DNA from: Adiantum capillus-veneris
Taxonomy: Eukaryota > Streptophyta > Polypodiopsida > Polypodiales > Pteridaceae
Length of the DNA stretch: 64,000 bases
Direction: 5' to 3'
Assembly: GCA_014529385.2 (NCBI GenBank)
Contig: CM043956.1
Coordinates: 61,842,620 to 61,906,619 of the forward strand
The notes below the pieces were generated by a model. The model saw only the letters and a program-made list of their open reading frames with translations. It had not been told where the DNA came from and searched no databases. Made by a program: the position numbers and the translations under genes. Positions 20,179 to 32,307 of the stretch are shown here, piece after piece (the first letter of the stretch is position 1; the number at the start of each line of letters is the position of its first letter).

Positions 20179-20819
20179 GGCCGCTGTAGCAACATGGCAT
20201 GAGGAGAACAGATCTTTGGATGGTGTGCTATGGAGCCCTGCACATCGTGCAGCATGGAGACATATTGAAACACGTGGCCATATTTTGCTAGGGAAGCTCG
20301 AAATCAGCACCTCGGCTTGGCGATGGATGACGTAAATCCATTTGGTTTGAGGTCGACATCTTACAGTATATGACATTTTTCATTGTTAACTACAACATTT
20401 CCACATGGTTACCGACTAAAAAGGGACACATGTTTTTAAGCTCGATTGTGCTGGAGCGATATAAAGTGAAGAATATGGATGTGTATATTTGTCCCCACTA
20501 CTCGAAGAGTTGCAACAATTGTGGAGAGGCATAGAAGTGGTCGATATGAGCCGACATGTAGGTCGACGCAATGCCTTTATTAGAGGCATCCTAATGTGGA
20601 TGATGCATGACTATCCCGTGCTAAAAGAATGCTCAGATGAGACTCAAACTACTTAGACCGAGTTTATTGTCATGTGTATGGATGCACAACTTCAATTGGT
20701 TTATTGTCGTGTGTATGGGTGCAGGGCTTCTGACAAGCGGTTACACTGCATGTGTCACGTGTGGCCCATTAATGCTCGTCAAGCACCCTCAATCAAAAAA
20801 GAAAATCTACAAAGGTCAT
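20179..20819 (+). pseudogene. CACTA (En/Spm) TNP2-type transposase, 5' fragment
   Basis: Translations across shifting frames read WPYFAREARNQHLGLAMDD, VNPFGLRSTSYS, then INYNI-like and KNMDVYI..LLEELQQLWRG, matching the order of the Transposase_21 region of plant TNP2 proteins. A stop follows RSTSYSI, and several frameshifts are present. An intron-like TGTATGGGTGCAG precedes the last piece (about 20,727). The reading is cut at 20,819 by gypsy D and resumes at 29,748. Confidence 0.82.
20815..20819. repeat. TSD GTCAT, left side of gypsy D
   Basis: Identical to 29,743-29,747. Confidence 0.95.
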
Positions 20820-22406
20820 TGTAACATTTAATGGTCTAAAAACTTATGTGTAGCGGAAATTAGCATGAACATAGTGGGCATTTCATTAGAATAGATTCCT
20901 AATGAGAATTACAAGAGTGCTTGGGTGGAGAGAGCAACAAAAAGCATAACACCTAGTTAGATAGCATCAACAATACTTTCAAAAGAGAGATAAATTAAGC
21001 AATTGACAACAGTTGAGGACCGGATTTGCATGGAGCCGGTCCCCCCTCCAAAAGGCTTTGTATTATGGTTTCTCCCATCAAGAGAGACATTGTACAATAC
21101 AATTCTTTGTGTTCTTCAAGACTAGCTAGTGCAATGAAGATGAAAGCTTCATGCACTAAGCAAAACACTTAGCAAACACAACTTTAATTATCCCCGTTCT
21201 CAGACCCAAGACCTCACACACCTTCGAAGATGGTGAGAGCTAGCAGGGTATGAGAGTAGATTGAGAGGAAGAAGGAGTATCTTATAAGAAAGATGTAGAT
21301 CTCCTCACATAATCACTCATATTAGCATAGCTTAGCTTATTAATTAGCTTGGTAGAGGAGATGAGCATGCATTGAAGCTTGGCTCTTGGTTGGATTTGCA
21401 TCCACATGCCAAGAGTGTGTCGATGTAGGCTTCTATCTCACAAGCTTGGAGTAGGTGATGAGCTCTCCATTAAAGCTTGGGAAGAGATAGTCTTCTCTTT
21501 CTTTCCACATGAGATTGTGTGAGTGTGTGTGTGATAATGCCTTGCAAAAATCAGCCCCCTCTCTCTCTTGGGCGAGCCCTCTTGCTATTTGCTCTTGCTC
21601 AACCCTCATTGGCCCTCCCAAGCCAAGGACTATTAAGCAGCATAAGTGATAGCCTTTTGACACGTGTCCCCCTTTCCCCTTTTGTGAGAGATTTAGGTTA
21701 ATTAATAATTCAATTAAACTCTCATTGGACCCCTTTGCCTCCTGGCCAATAGGAATCAGGCAAGCCATTGGGCTGCTGAATGCTCATTGGACCCCTTGGG
21801 AGACTGTCCAATAGTCTTCTAGAGAACTTAATTCTCATTGGTTCTTTTATTAAGTGGTTTTAAATTAATTAAACTAGATTTACTCTAACATAATTCTCAT
21901 TGGTCCACCTCCAAGGCCATCCAATAGGAATTGGGCACACCTTGTGGGCATCTGGGCTAGGGAGCTGACATGTGTCCCTAATTCCCTTTGTGTAAAGGGA
22001 GCCTGTGTGTGTGTGTGTGTGTGTGTGACTTTCTCTCTCATCCCCTACTCCCAAGGCTCGCCCGCTCCTATGTAGGGATTTGAAAAGACTTTTTGGTCAC
22101 ACACAAAGCATCCAATTTCCCCTAGGGTTGACCTTTGGACACTACCTTTGAATTTTGGAACCTTAGCATTTTGGAGGTCTTAATGGGCTGAACCTTAGGG
22201 TCTTTTTAGCCCATTGTTTCACATGGCTCTTTTGTAGATGGCCCCCCCTTTGGATCCCTATTTTCCCTCCTTTGGATCCCTACTGTGGCTTGTCTGCTAG
22301 CTTAACCAATATTCTAGCATTTTCTCCCCTGGCACTTCCCCATATTAAATGATCAGTTTAACATGAGAAAATCATTTAGGAGAATTAGATATTGATTATT
22401 ATGACA
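20820..22406 (-). repeat. 3' LTR of gypsy D
   Basis: 1,587 bp, TG...CA on either strand, nearly identical to 28,156-29,742. Contains a (GT)n run (about 22,003-22,027) that is shorter in the partner. Confidence 0.95.
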
Positions 22407-22420
22407 TTACCTCTCTCTTG
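22407..22420 (-). promoter_or_regulatory. Polypurine tract of gypsy D
   Basis: AAGAGAGAGGTAA on the - strand directly before the 3' LTR; element C has the same tract at 56,579-56,591. Confidence 0.8.
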
Positions 22421-22761
22421 AAATCATAGTCGTCCTCGACTATGGTGTAGAGAAGATAAAGCATATTCATGAGTCCTTTTCTTAGCGGGTAGAGGATCCC
22501 TATGTTACCCTACGACATCATTCCACAATGGATGACTAGTCCATTTGGTGCTTGAGAGCCTGAGGCTGCCACAAGCATGTCTGCACATTAGTCCTATCAA
22601 TCTTTCATAGTAGAGTGACAAGCTCTACTTGGTGTTTGGGAGACGTCGTCTCCGCAAACTTGATCTAAGCATGCATACTACTTCATTTTTGTGCACAATA
22701 AAGAAAAAGAGAGTCTTATAAGACAAAAAGTTTGTTCATTTTTAACATTTTGTACATTTTC

Positions 22762-25146
22762 TTACTCTTGGGAAGCATTGTAAGCATTGGCAACGTTTAG
22801 GTTATCCTTTAATTGTATGCCTTGCATCCATCTAGCATCTTCAAAAGGATACTTATCAAACTTAGTAAGATATCGTTGGATAGTATGACCGCCTCTTAGT
22901 ACCTTGTCTTCAGGTCGGAGAATGGACTCGGGCTGCAACACCTCCTCTTGGTCCTCGATCTCCGGTGGGTCTTCAATAGTTGGTTCTTGAGGTGGCTCTC
23001 CTTTGTAAGGCTTTAATAGGCTCACATGGAAAGCATTGTGCATGAGCCAATGATTGGGCAACTTGAGTTGATAGACCATCTCATTGATTGGCCTAAGAAT
23101 CTGGAAGGGACCATAATACCTTTTTGCTAGTTTAGCATAGTACTTTTGGTGGCCCGTAGGATTATTACCCGTCGTGTGCCTTAATCGAGCCTTGGGAAAC
23201 TTTAATAAGACCCAATCATTTTCTTTAAAGGTTTGGGCTCTTCTGTGCTTGTCATCAATAGCCTTTTCCCTTTGCTATGAGATAGAGATAGCATCTTTAA
23301 TATTTTGAAAAGATTCTTGTAGGTCTCGGCTATACTCATCTGTAGCGAAGATCTTCCCATGTACCTTAAGTAGCAAGGGACTTTTTGATCTTCCCTCAAT
23401 TACCTCGAAAGGTGCTTTTCCCGTGGAAGTATGTACAGTGTTATTGTAAGCATACTCCACTAAGGGTAAGTACTTCTCCCATTGGGATCTTTGATCTTCT
23501 TCCGTTACATAGGCTTTTAGTAGATCGAGAATTGTTAGGTTAGCTATTTCACTTTGGCCATCCATTTGTGGATGATAGGCCGAAGAAAAGTTTAGCCTTG
23601 TCCCTAAATTCTCAAAGTGACCCTTCCAGAAATTACTGGTCATTCTAGGATCTCTATCCGACACTATGGATATTGGCAAGCCATGGTACTTGAAAATTTG
23701 TGAAATGAAGAGGGTTGCCATTTGATGGGCTTTGATAGTCTTTTTGACAGGTATAAAATGAGCTTGTTTACTGAACTTGTCTACTATCATCCATATTCCC
23801 GTATTCCCATGGATAGACTTAGGCAATCCAAAGATAAAATCCATGTATATGCTCTCCCATGGTGAATTAGGGATTGGCAAGGGTTGAAGCAGTCCAAGTT
23901 GCTTCCCTCTATCAAATTTTGTCTTTTGGCATACCACACATTTAGAAACATACTCTTTTATGTTGACTTTCATGGTAGGCCAATAGAAATATGTTTCAAT
24001 TCCCTTTAAGGTAGGCTGAATCCCTCTCTGCCCCGCATACGGTGGAGCATGAGATTCATAGATTACGTTCGCACGTAGTGAGTTAGTAACGCATAGTCTA
24101 TTGGCATAGAGAAGATAACCATCTTGTAAAGTAAATGGTTCTTCTTTCTTCCATAATGCAAGGGCTGAAATCACATCTCTAAAATCGGGATCAATAGCGT
24201 ACTCATCTATCATTGAAGATAGATCATTGTGAGTTGCTATGGAAACCGCATTCACTCTCGGCCGTCTTGAGAGTGCATCAGCTACTTGATTATGCTTGCC
24301 AGCAATGTGAGCAATATGAAAATGAAATTGCGAAAGAAAATTTGCCCACCTCATTTGTTTGTCGGAGAGCTTGGTCTGCGTCATGAAGTACTTAAGACTT
24401 TGGTGATCCGTTCGCAGAATGAAAGGAGTCCCCAATAAATAGTGCTTCCATGAGTCCAAGGCATGTAGAACTGCAAGGAGTTCCTTTTTGTATATGCCTA
24501 GAGCTTGCTCAACAGGGTCGAACCTTCGACTCTCATAGCCTATGGCGTGCCCTTCTTGGAGCAAAACAGCTCCAAGGCAATCACCACAAGCATCACATTG
24601 GACCTCAAATGGTTTTGAGAGATCCGGTAGTGTAAGCACAGGTTGAGAGATAAGCTTTTCTTTAAGCTTTTCGAAAGCATTGTTCTCCTTAGCAGACCAT
24701 GTATACCTAACGTTTTTCTTTGTTAGAGCATGTAATGGTCCTGCAATTTGTGAGAACTTTTCTATGAAGCGTCTATAGTATGCACACATACCTATAAAGC
24801 TTCTTAGTTCATGAAGATTCCTTGGTTTAGGCCATCCTTTTATTACCTCTAACTTTGATGGATCCATTTGGATGCCATCTTGAGAGATAATGTGACCTAA
24901 ATACTGAATCTCTTGCAAGAAAAATTCACTTTTCTTTCGATTAACATAAAGTTTATTCTCTCTTAAAACTTGAAATATTACCTGGAGGTGTTGCTTGTGT
25001 TCGTCTAATGAATTAGAGTAGATGATAATATCATCAAAGAACACTCCAGTGAAGGTTCGATGAGGCCTGAACAGCTTCTCCATCAAGCGGTTGAATGTGG
25101 CTGGTGCATTGGTCAAGACAAAAGGCATGACAAGTGGCTGGTGCAT
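22762..25146 (-). pseudogene. Gypsy D pol: RT palm, RNase H, integrase, chromodomain-like tail
   Basis: The frame resumes after the 37-bp duplication with FFDDIIIYS (RT catalytic DD), RNase H (TDHQSLKYF), an integrase finger in which the second His of the HHCC set appears as Gln (AGQRGI), then SKCVVCQ, core Asps in YMDFIFGLP and SDRDPRMTS, and Glu in GQSEIANLT. An in-frame TAG at about 23,273 (SIS*QREKA) separates the C-terminal part, which ends with LRGGHTIQRYLTKFDKYPFE, a degenerate chromodomain, and stops at 22,762. Confidence 0.92.
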
Positions 25147-27358
25147 TGGTCAAGCCAAAAGGCATGACAATGTATTCGAAAAGACCAAATGTGGTGCGAA
25201 ATGCGGTCTTTACAATGTCTTGATCAACTATCCTTATTTGATGATAGCCACTTTTTAGGTCAATCCTACTGAAGTAGGTCGATCCTTGTAGCTCATCAAA
25301 TAGGTCTTCTACCCGTGGAACGGGAAACCTATTCTTGATAGTGATCCTATTTAGTGCTCTATAGTCGACACACATACGATATGTGCCGTCTTTATTTTGC
25401 ACTAATAGCACAGGTGAGCAAAATGGAGATGAGCTAGGCCTAACCATGCCTTTCTCAACTAACTCATGCACTTGCCGCATAATCTCCTCTTGTTGAGCTT
25501 GAGAAAATCTATAAGGAGGTTTATTAGGCGGCGAACTTCTTGGAAGAAGTTCAATTGCATGGTCATCATTACCTCGTTTAGGAGGTAGCTCACAAGGGAT
25601 GTCGTCAATAAAAACATCTTGAAACCCCTTGAGAAAATTGGATAGCTCTAATTCCTTTTGGTTGCTTTTATTTTCTTTTGCTAAAGCATTATGTTCATTT
25701 TGAGAATCTTTAACAAAAATCATGTACACGGAAATAGAGCTCTTTATTGACTTGTTGAAAGCTGATGTATGTACAATGGGGATAATGTTACCCATTTCCT
25801 TAGCATCTATATACATGTCTTTTTCCCTGAACTTAAAGGAGATTATCCTTTTAGGAAATTTAACATCGGCAGCCAGGCGGTCAAACCATGGTGCCCCTAG
25901 GATTACATCCTCATGCTTGAGAGGAGAGATAAAGAAGTCCTCTTTGTCCACATAGCCTTGGACATGAAGCCTCAATTTCCCGATAAAGGGAGTGACTGAA
26001 GCTTCTTGCCCCTTAAAGGCACTGTCTGCGGGTAGGACATCTCCCATCTCGTAGGATTGTATGCCTAGCTTGGTGGCCAACTCTATAGATATAAAATTGT
26101 GAGTAGAACCAGGGTCAAAGAGAATAAAAGCATCATGTTCTCTTACCTTTCCCCAAGCATGGAATAGAGGAGATCCTTTGTGATGAGTTTGGTGAGTCTC
26201 CTCCTCTTGGATTTCAACCAAGGAAGCTCTAGGAGGATCTTGGCGGTTGTTCTTTTGGGGACAAGTGCGGTACGCATGCCCTTGTTCGCCGCACTTGAAA
26301 GACTGGTTATCCTTGCGATAACGCTCAAGCTCTTCAGGAGAGAGTTTGTTCTTACCTTTGTAAACTCCCTTCTCTTTAGCTTTGTTGGAGTTGCCCTTAG
26401 GAGACTTTTGGACATTGTCCTTCCCCTTAGGCTCATTGGAACCCTTGTTTTCCGGGCGCTTATTATTTCTTTTAGACCCCGTTTGGAAATTGATTCGATA
26501 GGCCACCATAGTATGGTGTATTACCGCCGATATGGTACGTGGCCTTTGGGAGTTGACATACTCCTCCATTTCTTCGGTTAAGCCCACACAACATTGTTGC
26601 TTTTGCTCTCCAAAATCCAAGTTTTTGAAGACAGTGGCTTTGAGTTGTAGGCCCCAAAACTTGTCTATATATTTGTGGATGGATTCATAGGGAGAGAGCT
26701 TTAGGCTTCGCCATTCGGTGAGTACTTTGTCTTTGGCATCGGTGGCCAAAAAATGCTTCATAATGGAAGCTCTTAAAGATTTCCATGTTTGTGGAGCTTC
26801 ACCGTTGCCTTGTAGGCTACACCACCATTGCCTGGCGGACTTCTGAAAGTGCATAGCTACATGGCGTAGCTTAGAGGACTCCGTGAAGCCCTCATCTCCA
26901 AACGCCGCATCGAATTGTTGGACAAAGGCCAAGACTTTGTCTGTAACACCAAAGGTACCATCATAGGTAAGGAAAGAGATGCTCTTCCCTCCCTCTTTGA
27001 ATTTCTTCAGCTTGGATGACCTCTTCCATGCGGCATAGGATTTCCTATGGCCTCTTCTTTTTGATGGCTCAAAGGTTGCACCATCACTTTCTTCAGAAGG
27101 TGAAGAATTTGACGAAGGTGGAGAAGAGGGTGACCTCTTTCTCGCCTTTTTCTTGTCTTGATCTTCGTTGTCTTCACCATCACTTTCATAAGAGGAAGAG
27201 GATGAAGAAGATGGAGAAGAGGGTGTCCTCTTTCTCACCTTTTTCTTCTCTTGATTTTTATCATCCCTCTTTGAATTATGGCGTGGAGAAGAGTGTGATG
27301 GTCTTCTCCGCTTTGGTGGTGATGGAGAGCGTTTAGCCCGCCGTCTTCGTGGAGCCAT
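25034..27358 (-). pseudogene. Gypsy D gag C-part, protease and RT start
   Basis: Ser/Arg-rich start, then a retrotransposon gag core ([20 protein letters not shown]), a zinc knuckle [14 protein letters not shown] whose first Cys is Ser (element C keeps CFKCGEKGHGY), protease motif [11 protein letters not shown] and RT fingers ([31 protein letters not shown]). The frame is lost where a 37-bp unit is tandemly repeated (25,097-25,133 and 25,134-25,170). The upstream frame is linked to the gag N-part by a frameshift near 27,360. Confidence 0.92.
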
Positions 27359-27738
27359 CTCCGCGAGGTGGCGGGAGACTCACTTCTTTCTCGTTCCTTT
27401 GGTGGAGGCTCTTGATTTCTCCTTTGGGAAGGAGATGCATCATCAAGAAGTAAATTCTTGAGCCCTTCGTACGGATTCTCTTCTTCTTCCCGAATCGGAG
27501 AGAGACGAGTCTCACAAGGAGGCTTCCTAGGTGTTCTCTCGTCATGGTGATGAGCTTGGAGAATTCCGTGAGCATGGAGTTGCCGTTGCACTTCAATTTG
27601 GAGAGATGGATTGCCCATGGCTTGTTGAAGCATAGAAACAAGATAGTTAACAAGCATTGAAGCATCATTAGTAGCTTGCTCATGAGCAAAATCAAAGTTA
27701 TCAACATTAATTTCACCCTCTTTACTATTGTCAGCCAT
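27235..27738 (-). pseudogene. Gypsy D gag N-terminal part
   Basis: Starts MADNSKEGEINVDNFDFAHE; element C has MADNNQESRMNIDVFDFAHE at the same place, which confirms the start. Overlaps the next frame by about 120 bp, and the useful frame switches near 27,360. Confidence 0.85.
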
Positions 27739-28140
27739 TCTAACAACTTTTAGGTGTAAAGTTTTTAGGTGTACTTTGGCACTTCAAGACCTAGTTGCTA
27801 CTCCTCTTTACCCCTTTAGAAAAAGCACTCAAGCTACTGTACCCGCAACTCGAATACCATTAATTGCAAGGAATAGAAGAGAGGGTCGTTCAAAACCAAA
27901 ATAGCACCGGCTCCTGTCAAGCTTCTAATAGCTCAATAGTGGATAAGCCGTAGGCAAGCCCCGTAGGACTCCACTATTAAGACCATAGCTCTCGACGGTG
28001 ATGCCCCGTTAATTGCACGAAGGTAGGCGCACTGCAAGGCTGAAAAATCCCTATTCTACTTACTCACAGGCAATTAATAATACCAACCATTTATAGCTAG
28101 CTTGAGGACCTCCCTGCTTGAGCAAGAAAAGAGAAACCTT

Positions 28141-28155
28141 GTGCTCTGATACCAA
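28141..28155 (-). promoter_or_regulatory. Primer-binding site of gypsy D (tRNA-iMet)
   Basis: TTGGTATCAGAGCAC on the - strand, directly inside the 5' LTR. The 400 bp between here and the gag start are an untranslated leader. Confidence 0.9.
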
Positions 28156-29742
28156 TGTAACATTTAATGGTCTAAAAACTTCTGTGTAGCGGAAATTAGC
28201 ATGAACATAGTGGGCATTTCATTAGAATAGATTCCTAATGAGAATTACAAGAGTGCTTGGGTGGAGAGAGCAACAAAACGCATAACACCTAGTTAGATAG
28301 CATCAACAATACTTTCAAAAGAGAGAGAAATTAAGCAATTGACAACAGTTGAGGACCGGATTTGCATGGAGCCGGTCCCCCCTCCAAAAGGCTTTGTATT
28401 ATGGTTTCTCCCATCAAGAGAGACATTGTACAATACAATTCTTTGTGTTCTTCAAGACTAGCTAGTGCAATGAAGATGAAAGCTTCATGAACTAAGCAAA
28501 ACACTTAGCAAACACAACTTTAATTATCCCCGTTCTCAGACCCAAGACCTCACACACCTTCGAAGATGGTGAGAGCTAGCAGGGTATGAGAGTAGATTGA
28601 GAGGAAGAAGGAGTATCTTATGAGAAAGATGTAGATCTACTCACATAATAACTCATATTAGCATAGCTTAGCTTATTAATTAGCTTGGTAGAGGAGATGA
28701 GCATGCATTGAAGCTTGGCTCTTGGTTGGATTTGCATCCACATGCCAAGAGTGTGTCGATGTAGGCTTCTATCTCACAAGCTTGGAGTAGGTGATGAGCT
28801 CTCCATTAAAGCTTGGGAAGAGATAGTCTTCTCTTTCTTCCCACATGAGATTGTGTGAGTGTGTGTGTGATAATGCCTTGCAAAAATCAGCCCCCTCTCT
28901 CTCTCTCTTGGGCGAGCCCTCTTGCTATTTGCTCTTGCTCAACCCTCATTGGCCCTCCCAAGCCAAGGACTATTAAGCAGCATAAGTGATAGCCTTCTGA
29001 CAGGTGTCCCCCTTTCCCCTTTTGTGAGAGATTTAGGTTAATTAATAATTCAATTAAACTCTCATTGGACCCCTTTGCCTCCTGGCCAATAGGAATCAGG
29101 CAAGCCATTGGGCTGTTGAATGCTCATTGGACCCCTTGGGAGACTGTCCAATAGTCTTCTAGAGAACTTAATTCTCATTGGTTCTTTTATTAAGTGGTTT
29201 TAAATTAATTAAACTAGATTTACTCTAGCCTAATTCTCATTGGTCCACCTCCAAGGCCATCCAACAGGAATTGGGCACACCTTGTGGGCATCTGGGCTAG
29301 GGAGCTGACATGTGTCCCTAATTCCCTTTGTGTAAAGGGAGCCTGTGTGTGTGTGTGTGTGTGACTTTCTCTCTCATCCCCTACTCCCAAGGCTCGCCTG
29401 CTCCTATGTAGGGATTTGAAAAGACTTTTTGGTCACACACAAAGCATCCAATTTCCCCTAGGGTTGACCTTTGGACACTACCTTTGAATTTTGGAACCCT
29501 AGCATTTTGGAAGTCTTAATGGGCTGAACCTTAGGGTCTTTTTAGCCCATTTTTGCACATGGATCTTTTGTAGATGGCCCCCCCTTTGGATCCCTATTTT
29601 CCCTCCTTTGGATCCCTACTGTGGCTTGTCTGCTAGCTTAACCAATATTCTAGCATTTTCTCCCCTGGCACTTCCCCATATTAAATGATCAGTTTAACAT
29701 GAGAAAATCATTTAGGAGAATTAGATGTTGATTATTATGACA
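28156..29742 (-). repeat. 5' LTR of gypsy D
   Basis: 1,587 bp; partner of 20,820-22,406. Followed by TSD GTCAT at 29,743-29,747. Confidence 0.95.
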
Positions 29743-30950
29743 GTCATTGAGACCATCTTTCAAAGAATCACGAGGTACAAGAGGGTTTCTTGGGAAGAGA
29801 ACCGCCAAAGATGTCTACTCGAGCATGGTTAGAGCAGAAGGAGATGTATGAAGACAGTCTACCCCTAGGGATAAAGAGATTCTCTCTATGGTATGAGTTG
29901 CCATACTAGCAAAGATTCAAGATCAGTCACTTGCAGGATCCAATGCATATGTTTAACAATGTGGGTAATTTATCGTGGGACCATCTCTTCGGCAATACAT
30001 TGGGAGCCAGAATTAACCTTAGAGATGCTAGTTGTATGGAGCAATACTGGCCACAAACAGCAAACGACGGATCGATAAAGCTGCTTAAAGCATCAAAGAT
30101 CTTGACTAGACAATAGGAACACAAAGTGAAAGGGATAATTCAATCCGTGTGCATGCCCACATGCGTAATGCACTTGCTCCAGACAACATTCACAAAGGAA
30201 GGGAAGCTGACTGGTTTGAAGTCACACAACTGGTGTAAAATGTGTCAGGTATGTTTGAAGTGAACAAGAGCAATGCTAAATCTAATTTAATCCCAATGCT
30301 AAATTTATTTTTTTTGTGGCCATTGAGGGTTGTTTGTTCCCTAGTGTCTGCCAAACAATCTACAAACTTGCAAAATTAGTGCAATGGATCTCCCAAAAGG
30401 AGAGTGATGGAGTTTCTATACCATCCGCCAAACAAAACGCTGTGGAGGTCGTTTGCATGTTTGAAACACACTTTTCTACTACGATGCTAACCATTCAAAT
30501 GTACCTTCTCATTCACGTAGTTTACGAGGTGGAAGTATCAAGCATAGTGCATTCCAAGTGGATGTTATTTTTAGAACGTTTCATGAAAATGATCATGGGA
30601 TGTGTGTGTCAGAAGGGACATCCAGAGGGGAGCATGTCAGAGGGTTGGCTTGTTTCAGAGCCCTTGTGTACATTGGAGAGTGGATCTCTGGAGCTGATTG
30701 TGCAAGAGATACACTTTGGCGCACCATTGATGACGAGCGCATATCTAGGATTGTGATGTGCAATCTCAGTGTGGAAAAGAACATGAATGAGAAACTAGAG
30801 GCTAAGATCCAATCGATTTTGCATGCTTTACAACCCAGTGATGCACAAGTGGATTTCAAAGTACAAGATGCAAAGCACAGCAACAAAGGACACGACTTGA
30901 TTAAAGACGAGGAAGGTGATCACTGGTGCATTATTCGTAGATCTTGAGAG
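29743..30950 (+). pseudogene. CACTA TNP2-type transposase, 3' fragment
   Basis: Resumes the gene broken at 20,819. Recognisable blocks are DPMHMFNNVGNLSWDHLFG, an intron-like gap (about 30,250-30,318, GTATGT...), then a DUF4218-type region: LLIHVVYEVEV, SKWMLFLERFM and HPEGSMSEGWLVSE, followed in a shifted frame by YIGEWISGADCARDTLW. The order and motif wording are those of plant En/Spm TNP2. Stops and frameshifts throughout; no intact product. Confidence 0.85.
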
Positions 30951-31902
30951 CTTACCAACGTTCATGAGCTTAAGATGGTTACACAATGCCTTGAAAAGCC
31001 CACAATAGTGCGGCGAACACGTGACTGAGGAGGAGTAGGATTACTCACGAGGATGCTGTCCCAAGGTGTATTTGTAATCTTAGACCAATGCTAAGTTTTT
31101 TATATTGACTGTCACGAGATGGGCACCACGTGCCAGCGAATAAGAACAGACTAAACATACTTTTAGCACTTTAATAACAAATAAACTATTAAAGAGAGAT
31201 CACACGCAACACAGAGTGGCAAAATTACACCCCAGAGAGTATTGGCCCCAAATGTTGGCACCCCTTTTGGTATTTCTTTACATTAGTTGAACTCTGTAAA
31301 ACCGATAGTCGTTAGTGGACCGGTGTTTTCTTTAAGGAGGAGAGTACGAGAGACTAGAATGATGAGAGCTTATGCCAGCCTAGGAGGATAGGAGAGCATG
31401 TATTTGCAAATTCAGTTTTAGGAACCGTGAACAAAGCTCTAGCTCTTTGACTCTCTATTGGCTTCAACTATGCTTTAAGGAGTTCAGATTTGGGGACCCT
31501 CAGTAGACCACCATGGCAGATCTGGCAACATGGATGGATGTAGATGTATGGAGAGGGCTCTATTCTCTATGATTTCTTGAAAGATTTGGACTAAAGCGTG
31601 ACATCCACATGAGATTATCCGAGCAGAGCTAGCCGCCCCTCCCCTCGTAGTCGAGGTCTTGAAGCATCTGGACTGCTAGCATTACAGGGCAACACAACAT
31701 GTTGGTATGGTTAGTTTACATCATGGTTTCAGTCACATGGTTTCAACATGCATAGCTTTCCTCCATTCCAGTACTCCTTGGATGCACCCTCCCTATCTCT
31801 CACATGGAAAGAGATCACCAGTATCATACGTCAAGATCTAATTCAGCTAGATGTCATGAGCACATGGATACATCCAGCATAGGAGTTGGGTACGAAGATG
31901 GC
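30951..31902. other. Non-coding gap between CACTA fragment and element C
   Basis: No ORF or RNA gene is supported. It may hold the rest of the CACTA element, but I could not identify a CACTA terminus. A TG-starting stretch (TGTCACGAGATGGGCACC, about 31,110) resembles an LTR start, without a partner. Confidence 0.4.
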
Positions 31903-32307
31903 TGTCATAAAATATAATATCTAACTTTACCAAACAATTCTCTCATATTAAACTGATCACTTAATATGGGAAGATAAAAGGGGAACAAGAGTTAGTATAT
32001 AAGACCTATCTCAACAGGGGACCGAAATGAGAAATGGTTGCATCTCAATAGGGGTCCAAAAGGAGACGGTCTACCAAAGAGCAATGTGCAATAAGTGCTT
32101 CTAGATTTACCTCAGCAAGGGACCAAGAGGAGAGATGGTTACATCTCAAAAGGGGTCCAAACGGAGGTAGTCTATCAAAGAGCAACGTGCATCTAATGGA
32201 GCTTAAAAGAACTTAGGGTTAGCTTCATTAAAGACCTCCAAAAGTTAGTGTTAAAAGTCCTTTGACCTTACGCAAGCTAGGGCTAACCTCGAGGTGGTAA
32301 TTGTACC
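31903..32307 (+). repeat. 5' LTR of element C, first part
   Basis: Begins TGTCATAAAATATAATATC, as does the 3' LTR at 56,592. Ends in GTACC (32,303-32,307), the target duplicated by element B. Confidence 0.9.
32303..32307. repeat. TSD GTACC, left side of element B
   Basis: Identical to 50,186-50,190. The uninterrupted C LTR at about 56,990 reads aatcgtacccaagc, giving the empty site. Confidence 0.95.

Larger units (their letters stand above)
20820..29742 (-). mobile_element. Element D: full-length Ty3/gypsy retrotransposon
   Basis: 8,923 bp with equal-length LTRs (1,587 bp each, 20,820-22,406 and 28,156-29,742), TSD GTCAT, iMet PBS and polypurine tract. Domain order on the - strand is gag, protease, RT, RNase H, integrase, degenerate chromodomain, so it is a gypsy element of probable chromovirus type. 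It is the least damaged pol in the window: one gag-region frameshift, one 37-bp duplication and one stop break it. It is inserted in the CACTA pseudogene. Confidence 0.95.

Noticed and set aside
28141-28155. tRNA gene signal from TGGTATCAGAGC sequences
   Set aside because: These are primer-binding sites complementary to a tRNA end, next to LTRs, not tRNA genes.
31110-31902. Solo LTR beginning TGTCACGAG
   Set aside because: No partner, purine tract, PBS or target duplication could be found.
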